From: Gymnopus androsaceus JB14
Taxonomy: Eukaryota; Basidiomycota; Agaricomycetes; Agaricales; Omphalotaceae
DNA: 64,000 nt
Assembly (NCBI GenBank): GCA_009733575.1
Contig: ML769388.1
Coordinates: forward strand, 124,001 to 188,000
Direction of reading: 5' to 3'
Shown here piece after piece: positions 26,601-37,754 of this stretch (positions are counted from its first letter, which is position 1; every line of letters begins with the position of its first letter). The notes under the pieces are model-generated. The model ran no database searches. It worked only from the letters and a program-made list of their open reading frames with translations, and had not been told where the DNA came from. The position numbers and the translations under genes were made by a program.

Positions 26601-27801
26601 GCGGTGAGCGCGGCTATTGCTCAATGTGGCATCCAACTATTGAAGAATGAGTTAACATTACCCGGCAGCCCTGTAATGAAAGAATGCACCTTTGGGGTCT
26701 CCGAGATATACCTATCAAAGAAGGACTGTACTCCTTTAGCTCTAGCTTTCACTTCTCTGACTGCAGTTTCAACATTGACGCTAATACGAAATAGATCCAC
26801 GATATTTTCGCGAACGACTTGGTCGATTTTCTCCCCCAGCCAACGATCGTTCCAGCAGCGAGCGGATAGGCAAGCTTGCACAACCGTATGGAGTATATGG
26901 CCCCAGACTAGCGCAGGCGACATATCACTCGCGGAGCGTACCATGCTTGACAAAAGTGGACGGCGGCGGCATGGAGCTGCTGTAGAAACAGCCGTCGCGG
27001 TGAGGAGAAGGTCGGGATGGAGAATAAGAAGATTATTCTTAGATGAGATGGTAATGGAAGATGTCAAGGAAGACGAAGATTGTGGAAGTGGAGTAAATGA
27101 GCCGATTACATTGATGATATCCTCTGTATCGTTCGTACATTAGAGACTTTGTCGGACAATCAGCGTGGAAACATACTAGCGTGAACTCCTGTTGCGACCC
27201 AATCATCCTGTAGGATGACCAACCGACGCTCTCCCGACTGTAGTTTCACAACGAGATTCTGGGAGAAATGCATTAAATAAGGGCTCAAGGACAAACAAAT
27301 GAAGCACCTTTGAATAACGACCGTTTAAATCGTTCTCTGTAACAGATTCAACAACGCATCTACTACAGGTTTCGTGGACATGTCTGGATCCGGCCAGCTT
27401 GAACTGAGTCTGATTGGTTATTATCTTTAAAGACAAAATTAGAAGAAAAGACATACATTTGCTGTTTTGGGTTCCTTTTTGGGTGATACTTCAGTCATAT
27501 CCCAATCCCAGATGTCCTCAACTCCTTCTAGCATTGACGCTATATCCGCATCACTGGCCGAGAAAACTTTCGAAGGAGATGGTCCAGTGGGTTTAGAGTC
27601 ATTAGATGCTTCTCGCGCTCGTACCGCCAGAGTAGCTTTTCTTTTCGGAGGTGTGGTGGGATTTCGGTCCATGGCGAGCTTGTGTTTCGCAGGCGAAGGG
27701 TCTGGTGTCGGTGGGGCATTCCAGACAGAGTCGTCCATCTCAGAGAAGAGATCATTCATAAACGCAGCCTCTTCTTGGGCAGATCGAGTCGCCGGAGCCA
27801 T
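23648..27801 (-). CDS. DNA2: Dna2 replication nuclease-helicase
   Basis: Dna2 cleaves long 5' flaps in Okazaki fragment maturation and resects double-strand breaks; it works in the nucleus and sometimes in mitochondria. Start at 27801 ([19 protein letters not shown]). The N-terminal regulatory part is short. The RecB-type nuclease holds [10 protein letters not shown] and [12 protein letters not shown] (the D...ExK core) with cysteines of the Fe-S cluster ([14 protein letters not shown] region). Helicase superfamily 1 motifs follow: Walker [33 protein letters not shown] (motif II), [11 protein letters not shown] (motif III), [26 protein letters not shown] (V) and [16 protein letters not shown] (VI). 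It ends [20 protein letters not shown]. About 13 introns, all in phase; about 1,200 residues. Complete and intact. Confidence 0.96.
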
Positions 27802-27952
27802 TATGGAAATTAACTGTGAGAGAATCAAACGCCGCGTCGACTTATAACGCGGTCAGATGACCCAGTGCCGTAATGTCTAATAATATTACTAATAAGGAAT
27901 TCGTTTCCCAGCGCCTTACAAGGAAACCCCAGTATGATAGTACAACAAGATA

Positions 27953-30108
27953 CTATGATTTTACAGACTTGTTGATAGCAGATACTTTGCGCAAGTCAAT
28001 AACCCCGACCGACCGACACTCTAGTGCCATTGCAATACGATCAATGTTTCCTGAATTATGAGTCTGCCAGTCGATCTCGAAGACCCCAGGCTTTTCAGCG
28101 CCAGCAAACCACGACCAAACCTTCGTATGAGACTGGATGTGTGGGTCAGTTTCCAACCTTTTTCGGAAATCATGCTCATACCTTCAAATCATAAACGTGT
28201 AACCATCCATCTCCACCGACCTGTTGTCAGCCAATGATTATTGGGACTTACAGAAAGTGCATATACAGGCCGTCTATGATCTGCGAAAGCATGTAGACAG
28301 TGTCCGGTTACAGAGTCCCATAGACGAGTTGCGCCGTCAAATGAACCGCTGAGCATGGCTATATTGAGCAAGGCATTTGGTCTGGAAGCAAAAAATACTC
28401 ACGTCGCAATCAACTCAGGTTCACTCCCTGGAAGTTTATACCAACCAATGGTACTGACGGAATGTTTGTGGCCTTCGAGTACAATAACATGATCGCCATC
28501 TAAACCAGGGATAGAGCTGCCATCCGGCGACGATGAGATATTAGATACATTCCATATCCTAGTCGACATGTCGTCCGAACAGGAAGCAAGGCGCGTCCCC
28601 GAAGGATTGCACTTTATTTGGTTGATTTCGTCAGTGTGTCCACTGGAAGAAAGTAGATGTTATGGCTTCCTTATTGGATTTGCATTGAACTGACGTACCC
28701 GAAAGTCTTGATCGGTTTTTCTTCATCCACACTGAAGATGCGGACCAGTCGATCAGCACCACAGCTAGCAAACATATTGTCGTTTATCCAGTCGACGTCT
28801 AGACAGCAATCTATAAAAAATACAGTCAAAAAGATGACTCATATTTGAGAAAGAGCCTGACCTTCGTGACCAAAATATTGTCGATGTAGTCGTTTACCAA
28901 CGACATCCCATAGACCGGAACTACCATCCAGACTTGCAGTGAGTAGCCAGCGACCAGATGGTGAAAATCTTGTTGTGAAGATTGGACCCTAGAAAAAAAT
29001 TGAGCTATATGTGCAAGTGGAAAGATTGTAATAAACCTCATGCTTGTTACTTTGAAAGTACATTTTGCCTGCTGCGTCGCATATCCGTAGTTGGGAGTCA
29101 TAGGAAGCAATGGCTAGTAATGTACCATCTGGATTCCAACTGAGGCAAGTCAAGTCACTAGCCTCCATCTGGGAAAATGAATCAATCGTGATAGGATTTG
29201 CAGGATCCGACAGATTCCATATTTTCACGACAGCGTCTTTGGATCTACCAATGTTCGTAAAACACGCATTCCTACCTGAAGTGTGAATGTGAAGCTTACC
29301 CCGAAGCCAACAAATCGTACTTTGAGGGGATTGAATGCACATACAAACACCTGAGCAAACGATTCAGACCAGGCTGTATGCATACATAAATCAATAAAAT
29401 CACCTCAGTCGCATGTCCTGGCAGCATTTTGATAGCACTTGGATCTGTGGCATCGTCAGCAGGCCCTTGAAGCAATTGCTTCTTAGTTTTTGAGACGGGT
29501 TTCTTGGACGATTCTTTCGGTTTCGCTGGAAGTACTCATGTCAGATGGGAGGAGGTGAGGAAGAATGTCGACGCACGTTCCGGCGCAGAATCAACGTCCA
29601 TATCATTCGGGTCCTTCCTAGGACGCTTTTCGGCAGGTGTAGTATTCCGGGGTGGAGGGCTGCTCTTGCGCTTGGAAGAAGAATCTTGTGTTACATCGTT
29701 GGCGCGCATCGATGGAGTTGGTATCATAGAAAATGCATTTGGCATGATAGGCGGAATAAAGAGATGGGATTCGGAGGGAGTTGAGGAGCACGTATGAGGC
29801 TCAAGAAGAGAAAAAGCGGCCTTGCATTTGATTGCTGCCTCTCCGCCCTGGAAATGACATTCGACCTCATTGTAGAGCAAGGACTTGCTGAGAAGCTCCA
29901 CAAGTTCTCCTCGAGGTACGTGTTTCTTGAAGCAAGGACTCCTCTCGAGCTGGCTCTCTTTCGCGAGCGTGTACGCAGAATGTTCAAAGCCTATAAGGTG
30001 CGTGAGGAATAGGATGGAGATTTCCAGATGACAATAGGTACCAGAGTCTCGAAAATATGAGTATATCAAACGATTAATCTCATCCGAGGTAATAGTCATT
30101 GCAGACAT
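27953..30108 (-). CDS. TBL1/SIF2-type LisH-WD40 corepressor subunit
   Basis: TBL1X and yeast Sif2 are WD40 subunits of the SMRT/NCoR-HDAC3 or Set3 histone deacetylase complexes. Start at 30108 (MSAMTITSDEINRLIYSYFR). The LisH motif is completed across an intron as DSG|FEHSAYTLAKES. An F-box-like segment follows (VPRGELVELLSKSLLYNEVE). A Lys/Pro-rich linker (SSSKRKSSPPPRNTTPAEKR) leads to an eight-bladed WD40 propeller with clear repeats: DAVVKIWNLSD, SYDSQLRICDAAG, ASLDGSSGLWDV, GADRLVRIF, GHTDEINQIKCNPSGTRLAS, SFDGATRLWDSVTG and WFAGAEKPGVFEIDW. It ends VGVIDLRKVSAINKSVKS. About ten introns in phase, about 530 residues. The gene lies 18 kb from SIN3, another corepressor scaffold. Confidence 0.9.
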
Positions 30109-30934
30109 TGGAAAAAGTGGTTGTTGTTCAAGATGAAAGAATTTGCGGCAAGAGTCCTGTGAGAGCGGACCGATTAAACGCCCAGGTTGAGCGCTGAGCG
30201 CCAAATAAAACCTCAGCCTCGAAATTGTACCTCGACAATCATATTCTCGAATGCCATATCTCTTTTACCTTAATTATTTCGTCCTAACGCAAGGAACCTA
30301 TATAGATGCGACATATAGACGCGACATCTGACATCTGAAAGCATTCCAGATCCGAGATGAAGATACAGAGATGCTCATGCAGAGGAACTAGGGGAACAAT
30401 TGAAGGTATGTCGCTTCGACTCTTATAGCTTCTCTCATCTCTCATGGAGTTCAAGCTGCGTGCCGCGTAAAGATGTAGAGCAGCTTCTTACGGCACAGCA
30501 CTGACCAGGCTGCATTCGAATACTCTTCCTCTCCAACTACGGTCCAATCGTCGTTGATGATATCGAGACTGTGTGATACGAGCGTCGATGTTGGGTCCTT
30601 TGTCGGCTTCTTCGTCCCTTCTCCCAAACGAGCTCGACGGGAACTATGGTTGTACACACTGTGACTACTTTTAAAAGGGACGTCGGGACACATACTTAGA
30701 ATGTTTCGAATATTTGCTATAATTCCCAATTCATCCGCAATTTTTCGTAAATAACTCGTAAGTATATCTAGCCAATGTATCTAGCATCCTAGTAGTATAG
30801 TGAGTATAGGAACCCGAACCGACAGCGCGAAGCGTCCGGTTCCATCGGACCGGGACCCCTACAATCAGTCAGCCGGGTATTGGCCCGGGTAAGTACCCGC
30901 GCTGCTTCTTTCCAGACTCTCATCACACCACACG
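30109..30934. promoter_or_regulatory. divergent intergenic region between TBL1 and DCAF11
   Basis: Holds the promoters of the two divergent genes. A minus-strand open frame at 30451-30729 has no ATG-led family signal and is probably chance. A GC-rich stretch at about 30845-30902 contains CCCGGGTA-type repeats and short inverted repeats (gggta ... taccc, ggtcc/ggacc) just upstream of the DCAF11 start. Confidence 0.4.
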
Positions 30935-33442
30935 ATGAACGACGAGCACAATATATCAGACAGTGAGGAGGATTCAGAAACCCATCGCCCTACTGATCTC
31001 CAGACATTGCTCCGTTCGTTGCCTTATCTCTTTCTCACTGTTCTTTCTTTCATTAAACGATTCCACAGATATCATAGCTGCACATCCTTCTTCCTCCGGA
31101 GCTGGTTTCATGATGACCGATTCTAGGGTATCAGATGCAGATGAGGTTGAGGATCAGGATGTTGACATGCAATTGGAACAAGTACTCGGTGATGAGGATG
31201 ACGACGAGGACTACTTCGATGATGAAGACGAAGACGTGGATGATGAGGATGAAGAAGATGAGGATGATGACCGGTATCCTAGTCGTCGCAGCGTCTTCAC
31301 ATTCCCTCCCGCCACTAGTCCTCAAGCTGCAGGCGTGAACCTGATTAAAAGCGGTGAATTTGGTCGAATTGCGCCCAAAATCAGAGCTAGGAGGAACAAC
31401 AGGAACCTTGCTTCTGTTCTTAGTAATCGTCTGACAAGCCCGCATCCTGCATTATACAAGGAACAGTACTCTGCTGTATGTATATTTCACTCGGATGGTT
31501 TCCAGGACTCAAGCTGTTGTAGAACATTGTTCCAAACTCCCATGGAGTGATCGTGGCCAATTACGATGCAAATATCTACACTGCTCAGTACTCCAAAGGT
31601 TTATACATCTATTCTAACTCTAGTAGGAGTGCGACTAAAGTCGACCTGCATAGATTCTTCTTTCTTTTACACTTGCGCGCAAGGTACGTTGCTGGAGACT
31701 CTACTTGTATCTCTCGCTTATCATGGTCGCAGACTTCCGTCTCCATATTTACGACACAACTGCCCCCCCTCAAAAACTAGGGGCGCAATTACTTGGTCCT
31801 AGTCATGACCCTTATCTACAAACAACGATGAATGTCAAGCGGAGAATACAAGGGGAGCATGGACGATGGACGATTACAGACGCCAACCTTTCTCCAGATA
31901 ACGATAGGTATGCTGTCGTGCCTCTTACAGCGAGTTGGTTGCTCATGGCTTCATAGGATCATATATTCCTCGATAGTAAGAACTCTGATTCTCCTATCCG
32001 TCAAGCCTAATATCTGGACAGACGTCGACAGCATATATGTGTAGCACCAAGGATGATGATTCCAACGGCAATCCTGCCCAGATTCCCATCCCCTTCCACG
32101 ATATAAGAGGAAATCGAAATAACTTCTGGGAATCTGGACCTGGATCCTTTGGTTTATTTAGTTGTAGGTTCTCAGCTGATGGAAATGAAGTTATAGCCGG
32201 AGGCCGGGGGCATATCTACGTCTACGATTTATTAGCCAACAAACGAAGTCAGTGATTCCTTCTAACTTACTAAATGGAAGTCACAACTTTGCTTCATAGG
32301 CGTCAAAATCTCAGCACACTCGGATGATGTCAACTCTTGCTGCTGGGCCGATACATCCTCCGGAAATGTCCTTGTAAGTGCGTCAGATGATAGCTTTTTG
32401 AAAGTCTGGTACGTCTTCTTTGTTCATGGTAATTTGTCTGTGCTGAATATCTTGTAGGGACCGGCGCTCCCTTGGATCGTCCCCAAAGCCTTCCGGTGTT
32501 CTCATGGGACATACGGAAGGGATCACTTATGTTTCCGCCAAGGGAGACGGCCGTTATATATGCTCTAATGGGAAAGATCAGGTCAAAATGTTTATCTCAA
32601 GAACATAGAAAGCTCTCACTCATTCACCTTCAGGCGCTGCGCTTGTGGGATCTTCGCAAAATGAGGACCAGTGAGGAGTATGACAGATCAGCGCATATTC
32701 ATTATGGTGTTCCGAACTTTGATTATAGGTTGGTTTGTTCAAAGCTCCCGTGAAAGCTTTTACTGAATTCACTTCAGATATCCAAGCTATCCAAAACCCA
32801 GACGAAAAGGCCCATCCTCTGGATTGCAGCGTCATGACCTATCGAGGGCACTCGGTGTTGATGACCTTGATTAGATGTCACTTTTCACCTTCTGAAACTA
32901 CTGGGTCTCAGTATCTTTATTCAGGCTCCGCGGATGGAAGGATTCATGTGAGCTGTCCGCTACTGCGACACAGTAGTTAGACTCATTATGCACAGATTTG
33001 GTCATTGGATGGGACTGTCGTCCAAGTACTTGATCGTCAGAAAACCCTTCCAATCTGGGCGGATTCTTCTGGCGTTGAATATCAACCCTCCGATTCCAGA
33101 AGAAGTGCATCTTGCGTTCGAGATGTCAGCTGGCACTCTCAGGTTTGTATTTAACTCTTTCTGTCAACCAGACGACTGATATTGTACTTTCAGCAACCTG
33201 TGTTAATCAGTGCTGCCTGGGAGTCAATGCGAACTGGAAGTACCCTTGCCCGACATGAATGGAAAGGGTTGTCAAAGATGTCTAATTCACTCCAGGATTG
33301 GAACGAAAAAAGGCGGCAAGAGCAAGCAGAGGGAGGAGGAAGCTCGGGACGAAGGCGGTCAGAGCGGCAGCAGACCCTTCGTCGACTGCTCATGCCTGGC
33401 ACATATTTTGTCGGCGATGATGATGACGACGAGGAGGATTAG
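30935..33442 (+). CDS. DCAF11-type WD40 protein (CUL4-DDB1 substrate receptor)
   Basis: DCAF11/LEC14B proteins are WD40 substrate receptors of CUL4-DDB1 ubiquitin ligases. Start at 30935 (MNDEHNISDSEEDSETHRPT). Exon 2 carries a very acidic stretch of about 40 residues rich in Asp and Glu. The family core follows: KSGEFGRIAPKIRARRN, SSFFYTCAQDFRLHIYD, GRWTITDANLSPDNDRIIYS, GGRGHIYVYDLLANKR, SAHSDDVNSCCWADTSSGNV, SASDDSFLKVWDRRS, GHTEGITYVSAKGDGRYICS, ALRLWDLRKM, SADGRIHIWSLDGTVVQVLD and a Trp-rich end (QPVLISAAWE). The Gly/Arg C-terminal tail (GGGSSGRRRSERQQTLRR) ends in an acidic DDDDDEED. About eleven introns in phase, about 630 residues. The role is inferred from family membership. Confidence 0.88.
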
Positions 33443-34025
33443 CGCCAGCATTAAGCTGGACGTTGATTTAGAAAGCTGCTTGTAAATTAGTGGATGTATC
33501 TGTACATACAATAAGGAAGGATACGTATATCCATTGGATCGTGGAAGTTGAATTTCTTTTCGTTAGAGATTAAGTATTCTCTGTGACTTTTTTGGACTGC
33601 TCACAGAATTCGATTCGCTATCGAAGTCGGAGGTGATAGGTCACGGAGACCTATTTACGATGACTTTCGGACTGGGTTTTACGAGCGTCAGGCATAATCT
33701 ACACCACAAGAATGTCGAGGATGCTAAGTTACTCAACGTTCCAAAGATGTAAAGCTTCACCCTCCCCTAGGGGGACGACAGCGATGTACAAAAAGAGAGG
33801 CCGCGCTTCACAACTCCAAACGTCTCATTTCTAAGCTCTCAAGCTGCGTAGATTCGGAATAGATAGATACGGCGCGGTCCCTTGAATGAAATAAGTAGTC
33901 AAGAATAGTCAATTATAAGGGGAAACAAAACTCCCACAATTCCGGCACGTTCTGGCCGAAACTTGACTGCAAAAGTTTTCATCAACGTCGACTCTGCACG
34001 TCTCTCTTCTACAGAAATCACCAAA
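33443..34025. promoter_or_regulatory. intergenic: DCAF11 3' end and ribosomal P1 promoter
   Basis: Contains the 3' end of DCAF11 and the promoter of the P1 gene. A pyrimidine-rich tract (cgtctctcttctac) lies at about 33999-34012 just before the P1 start, as often seen at ribosomal-protein gene starts. No gene is supported. Confidence 0.45.
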
Positions 34026-34609
34026 ATGGTTAGTCTTTTTGAAGCCAGTTGTGTTTAGGAAGGTCCTGTTGGCGTCTGTTTCGATTTCTGTGGGGTTTCG
34101 ATCCATGGAAGCGTTGGATTGGCGTTTGGGAGTTTAGATGTTCTTTTGCGATGACTGACGCGGATTCTTCTACAGAGTAACCTTGATCTTGCGGCCTCTT
34201 ACGCAGCCCTCATCCTTGCAGATGACGGTGTTGAAATAACTGTATGTTCCATGTCGATGCATGGTTAAGGTGATGCTGATTCTTCTTTCCAGTCTGAGAA
34301 GATTATTACTCTGACAAATGCCGCTAATGTCGAGCTCGAGCCTATATGGGCATCGCTACTTGCAAAAGCCTTGGAAGGCAAGAACGTCAAAGAACTGCTA
34401 TCAAACGTAGGATCTGGCGGTGGTGCACCCGCTGCTGTTGGCCCGTCTGCTGGTGGTGCTGGTGGTGCAGCTGCAGCAGAAGCACCGAAAGAGGAAGAAA
34501 AGAAGGAGGAAGAGAAGGAGGAATCAGACGACGACATGGTATATTGTTTTCCTACTCTTCTTGCTGGACCATCTAAAATGATTAATAGGGCTTCGGTCTT
34601 TTCGATTGA
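34026..34609 (+). CDS. RPP1: 60S acidic ribosomal stalk protein P1
   Basis: P1 pairs with P2 on uL10 to form the ribosomal stalk that recruits translation GTPases. The coding region is split so that exon 1 contains only the ATG; a GTTAGT intron follows at once. Exon 2 reads [20 protein letters not shown]; exon 3 holds [40 protein letters not shown], a Gly/Ala hinge and the acidic [17 protein letters not shown] third intron is followed by the invariant end GFGLFD and the stop at 34609. About 110 residues, the normal length. The C-terminal SDDDMGFGLFD peptide settles identity. Confidence 0.97.
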
Positions 34610-35089
34610 TTCATTTCCTTGGTTTTTATTCTCCGCTCTTTGGCATACCATCATGTATCGTCTTACTGCAATAAATGCTTTCCTCTACGCTTCTGATACT
34701 GTTGAATTTCTCTTGAGCTCCATCTCCTACAAGCAGCGCCGCTGAATTCTCGTGGATGTATGATTATGCATCAAGTGCCTAATCTTGCACTGAACTTCGC
34801 AAGTTAGAACTGTAACGCTGTGCTGTACGCGTCATACCGCGACGCGGCAACGGCGACGCCTCAGGACCAAATTTTCCCCCGCTCACTTTGTTTCCATGAA
34901 GGTTGCTGCCTCCGAAATGGTTTCCAATGCTCTATGGGCAACTTCCGTGTTGTTTCGTATTGCAGTTTCAAGTTGTCCCCACCAATGAATATGTCGATAA
35001 CTTAAACGGTCTAGACCTCCCTGCGTGCGTCCTGCACGCGCCTTATAAAAGAAAGGTTTTTCATTTTAATTTTATTTGCTAAGCCTCCG
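34610..35089. other. intergenic: P1 3' end and F-box gene promoter
   Basis: No supported gene. AT-rich 3' flank of P1, then a GC-rich stretch near 34825-34865, then the promoter of the F-box gene with an A/T-rich patch just before the ATG at 35090. Confidence 0.4.
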
Positions 35090-36538
35090 ATGAACTCCAC
35101 GTCGCCCATCTGTACCCTCCCTCCAGAAATCTTGGGAGAAATTTGCTGCCTCTGTACCTCGTACAACGCCGATGCACCTCTGATCCTTTCAGCGGTCAAT
35201 CGACATTTCCACCAAGTGGCTTACAGCCATGTTCGAGCATGGTGCAAACTGCGATTAAGGCTGGGTTTGCGAACGGAACGTTCTCAAATTCGAAAAGCTG
35301 GGTTGTGGTTTAGACAATCTGGAGCGTGCCCTCTTGATCTGTTTCTAAACATCACAAATCCATCTTATCCTCTTGCCGATGGCCGTACCATGGAGTCTGA
35401 ACAGGAATGGTTTGCGAGAAGCTATTCGTTATTAGCTTCATTTCTGCAACACCACAGATCTCGCATCCGCTCCCTAACGCTTCGATCGGATACCGAGCTT
35501 AAGGCATATCAACTCCTCGATGCCATTTCAGCTTCCAATCCCGTATTCCGTTCCAAATCCCTCCATCTTCACAGCTTGAGCATCCAAATTACGAACGATA
35601 TTCCTCCGGTACCAACTGGGTGGTCGCCTCTCTTTGAGTCGTTCTCCCTCTTTCCGCGATTGGACTCGCTAAAGCTTATTAATCATATTTTACCTGCATT
35701 ATCTACCCCGAACATCCAACACCTCCAACGCCTCTCTATTGTCCGTCCTCTGACTGCTCCTCCGTTACCCACTCGCAAAATTTTGCGGATGATCAGCTCC
35801 GCCTCGTCGTTAATCCACCTTGATATCGACTCGCGGATTTCAGTTGGACCAATTCCAGATTCCACTGCATCGAGTGAAACACCTTCTTTGAAATCACTCT
35901 CGTTACGTGTCAACAATCTTCCGTTCCTTCTCAACCTCCTATCTTCTTCGACCCTGGAGAAGCTCCGTTTAACGGATCTAGATGGCGGGAGGGAGTCTGC
36001 AGGGGAGAAATTGGGACAGGTGATGGAAGGCTTGACGATGGAGCTGAAAGCTAAGGATGGTAAGACTCGTGGTTTAGATCTTCTCAAAACATTGGAGATT
36101 TCCGGTGTACGCTGTACTGAACCCACGAGCGTTCATTGGGACTGGTGTATACGCCATTTGCCGAGCTTGGAGGCGCTTTCCCTCAAGGACTTTGGTTGCA
36201 TCAGCCTCGTCAATATTCTGACAGAGTCTGTATGCAACGAGGACGACTTTTGTTGTCCTAGGCTCTCGCACGTCTACTTTTCGGGTCTTGGTGCCCTTTC
36301 TCCGCTTCAAAAATTGAAGATGAAGAGACCCGGTATCAGGATCGAATGGGAAAATGGAGAATGTCAAAATTCTGGTTATGAACACGTAGGACATCCCGAA
36401 ACTCCCCTTCCTGCGTTTTCTTATGCTGCGAGAGGATACGGGTTCGGGTCGTTGTTTGACTACGATAGGAGAGAAATCGGGGATGTGAAGATGCCGCAAG
36501 GAGCAGTTTTTTTGAATGATACAGACTCATCTTGGTAG
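35090..36538 (+). CDS. F-box-like/LRR protein, single exon
   Basis: One uninterrupted frame of 482 residues. The N-terminus (CTLPPEILGEICCLCTSYNA followed by LILSAVNRHFHQVAYSH) is the degenerate F-box typical of the large agaricomycete F-box family, and would bind Skp1 in an SCF ubiquitin ligase. The remainder shows irregular leucine-rich repeats (LDSLKLINHILPALS, LIHLDIDSRIS, LKSLSLRVNNLPFLLNLL, LEKLRLTDLDGG, LEALSLKDFG). Unlike most genes here it has no intron. The final Trp codon and TAG stop lie inside the first unit of a tandem repeat (36533 onward), so the last residues may have been set by the repeat insertion. Target unknown. Confidence 0.8.
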   Translation: MNSTSPICTLPPEILGEICCLCTSYNADAPLILSAVNRHFHQVAYSHVRAWCKLRLRLGLRTERSQIRKAGLWFRQSGACPLDLFLNITNPSYPLADGRTMESEQEWFARSYSLLASFLQHHRSRIRSLTLRSDTELKAYQLLDAISASNPVFRSKSLHLHSLSIQITNDIPPVPTGWSPLFESFSLFPRLDSLKLINHILPALSTPNIQHLQRLSIVRPLTAPPLPTRKILRMISSASSLIHLDIDSRISVGPIPDSTASSETPSLKSLSLRVNNLPFLLNLLSSSTLEKLRLTDLDGGRESAGEKLGQVMEGLTMELKAKDGKTRGLDLLKTLEISGVRCTEPTSVHWDWCIRHLPSLEALSLKDFGCISLVNILTESVCNEDDFCCPRLSHVYFSGLGALSPLQKLKMKRPGIRIEWENGECQNSGYEHVGHPETPLPAFSYAARGYGFGSLFDYDRREIGDVKMPQGAVFLNDTDSSW

Positions 36539-36711
36539 TAAGTGTACTTGATATAATTAATTCTACTATACATCCCAGTAATTACCGATAATCTTAATAA
36601 GTATGAATTTTGCTGGTAGTAAGCGTACTTAATATAATTAATTCTACTATACATCCCAGTAATTACCTATAACAGTTTAATGATGATCTTAATAAGTATG
36701 AATTTTCCTGG
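36533..36711. repeat. tandem duplication of an ~80-bp unit
   Basis: Unit 1 (36533-36613) and unit 2 (36614-36711) start with tggtagtaag and share ataattaattctactatac, atcccagtaattacc and cttaataagtatgaatttt. Unit 2 carries an extra 17 bp after the attacc. The first unit includes the last codon and stop of the F-box gene. Confidence 0.85.
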
Positions 36712-36712
36712 T

Positions 36713-36735
36713 CGTTGAGTACGTTGAGTACGTTG
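36713..36735. repeat. short tandem repeat (gttgagtac) x2.5
   Basis: A nine-base motif, gttgagtac, recurs without a spacer immediately downstream of the ~80-bp duplication. Confidence 0.7.
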
Positions 36736-37754
36736 AGGTACAGTAGGGAGCAGGTAGGGAGCTCTTGATTGTACTGTACCTTGTCTGCATTGGCCTTGTC
36801 GTGCTGGTGTATGATGCCGGCGGTTTCCATTTGGGACCTCTCTCGGATGCGATGTCCCGAGCTTGCGCCGTGTGATCTCTCACACAAATCCCACAGTTTG
36901 TATACCATGCCATTTACGCACAAGAATCGATTTTGGGCGAAGGGGTGAGTGCTCAGGCACTGAGGCAGCGGCTAATGCGTACCTAGTTCGTCAAGTAAAT
37001 CGGACTTCTTTTCTTTGCCCACTACGACAATGAGCGCGATTTTCTCCGTGAATCTATCTACGCTGCAGCAAATATCTTTCTAGTAATCGATCTTTTGTCC
37101 CTCCTCTCCATGCCCATTCCAATTTCAAACCCCGCTCCTAACTTGACAGCGAGAAGCAAGTTCGAATTTGGTTCGAATTGGACCTGCTGACTCCTTGGAG
37201 ACGCCTCCACTCGGTGCAATCACAAAAACGATGAAGCCGATTTAGATAGAATCTATGCTCTCAGTCGGTACTTGTCTCTCTTGATCTGGCAGTGAATTTT
37301 CGAAAGGAACTATACTTAAAACTCGCGCATACGCATACGCAACAGTATTCTAATATTAAGTGAGTCTTCCATTTCTATCTAATCTTAATATTCAGCTCAT
37401 TCCATACTACTAGTATTTACGTTTCCGCGTTCATAAATGAACAAATTAGCAATCAAAGACTCGTTGAACCAAGTTAGATCCCTGCATCGCTTCAATATTA
37501 CACCTATTACTCGAGCTCACCATGCTCCTGCGTTTGCTCTTGGTCTTGGTCCTTCGATGTTCTGTTTTCAGGTCTAGACGTACGCTTTCAATGAGTATCC
37601 AGCTTTTTCCATTCTTTCAACTTCTATGTAGCTCTCACATGGTCGAAGCTCGTCGAGTGAGGGCGCTTGTTGGACGGTGACTTCTTTTATTTACGGGACT
37701 GTTTACACACATCCCCCACAAACATAAACATAAACACGTTGACCACCTGCCACC
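36736..37754. other. intergenic, promoter of the tail-anchored protein gene
   Basis: About 1 kb with no supported gene. The right end is the promoter and 5' UTR of the gene starting at 37755, whose ATG sits in a strong start context (caccATGGG). Confidence 0.4.

Noticed and set aside
30451..30729. 92-residue minus-strand frame in the TBL1-DCAF11 gap
   Set aside because: No ATG near the front of the frame, no splice partner and no family signal; it lies in a divergent promoter.
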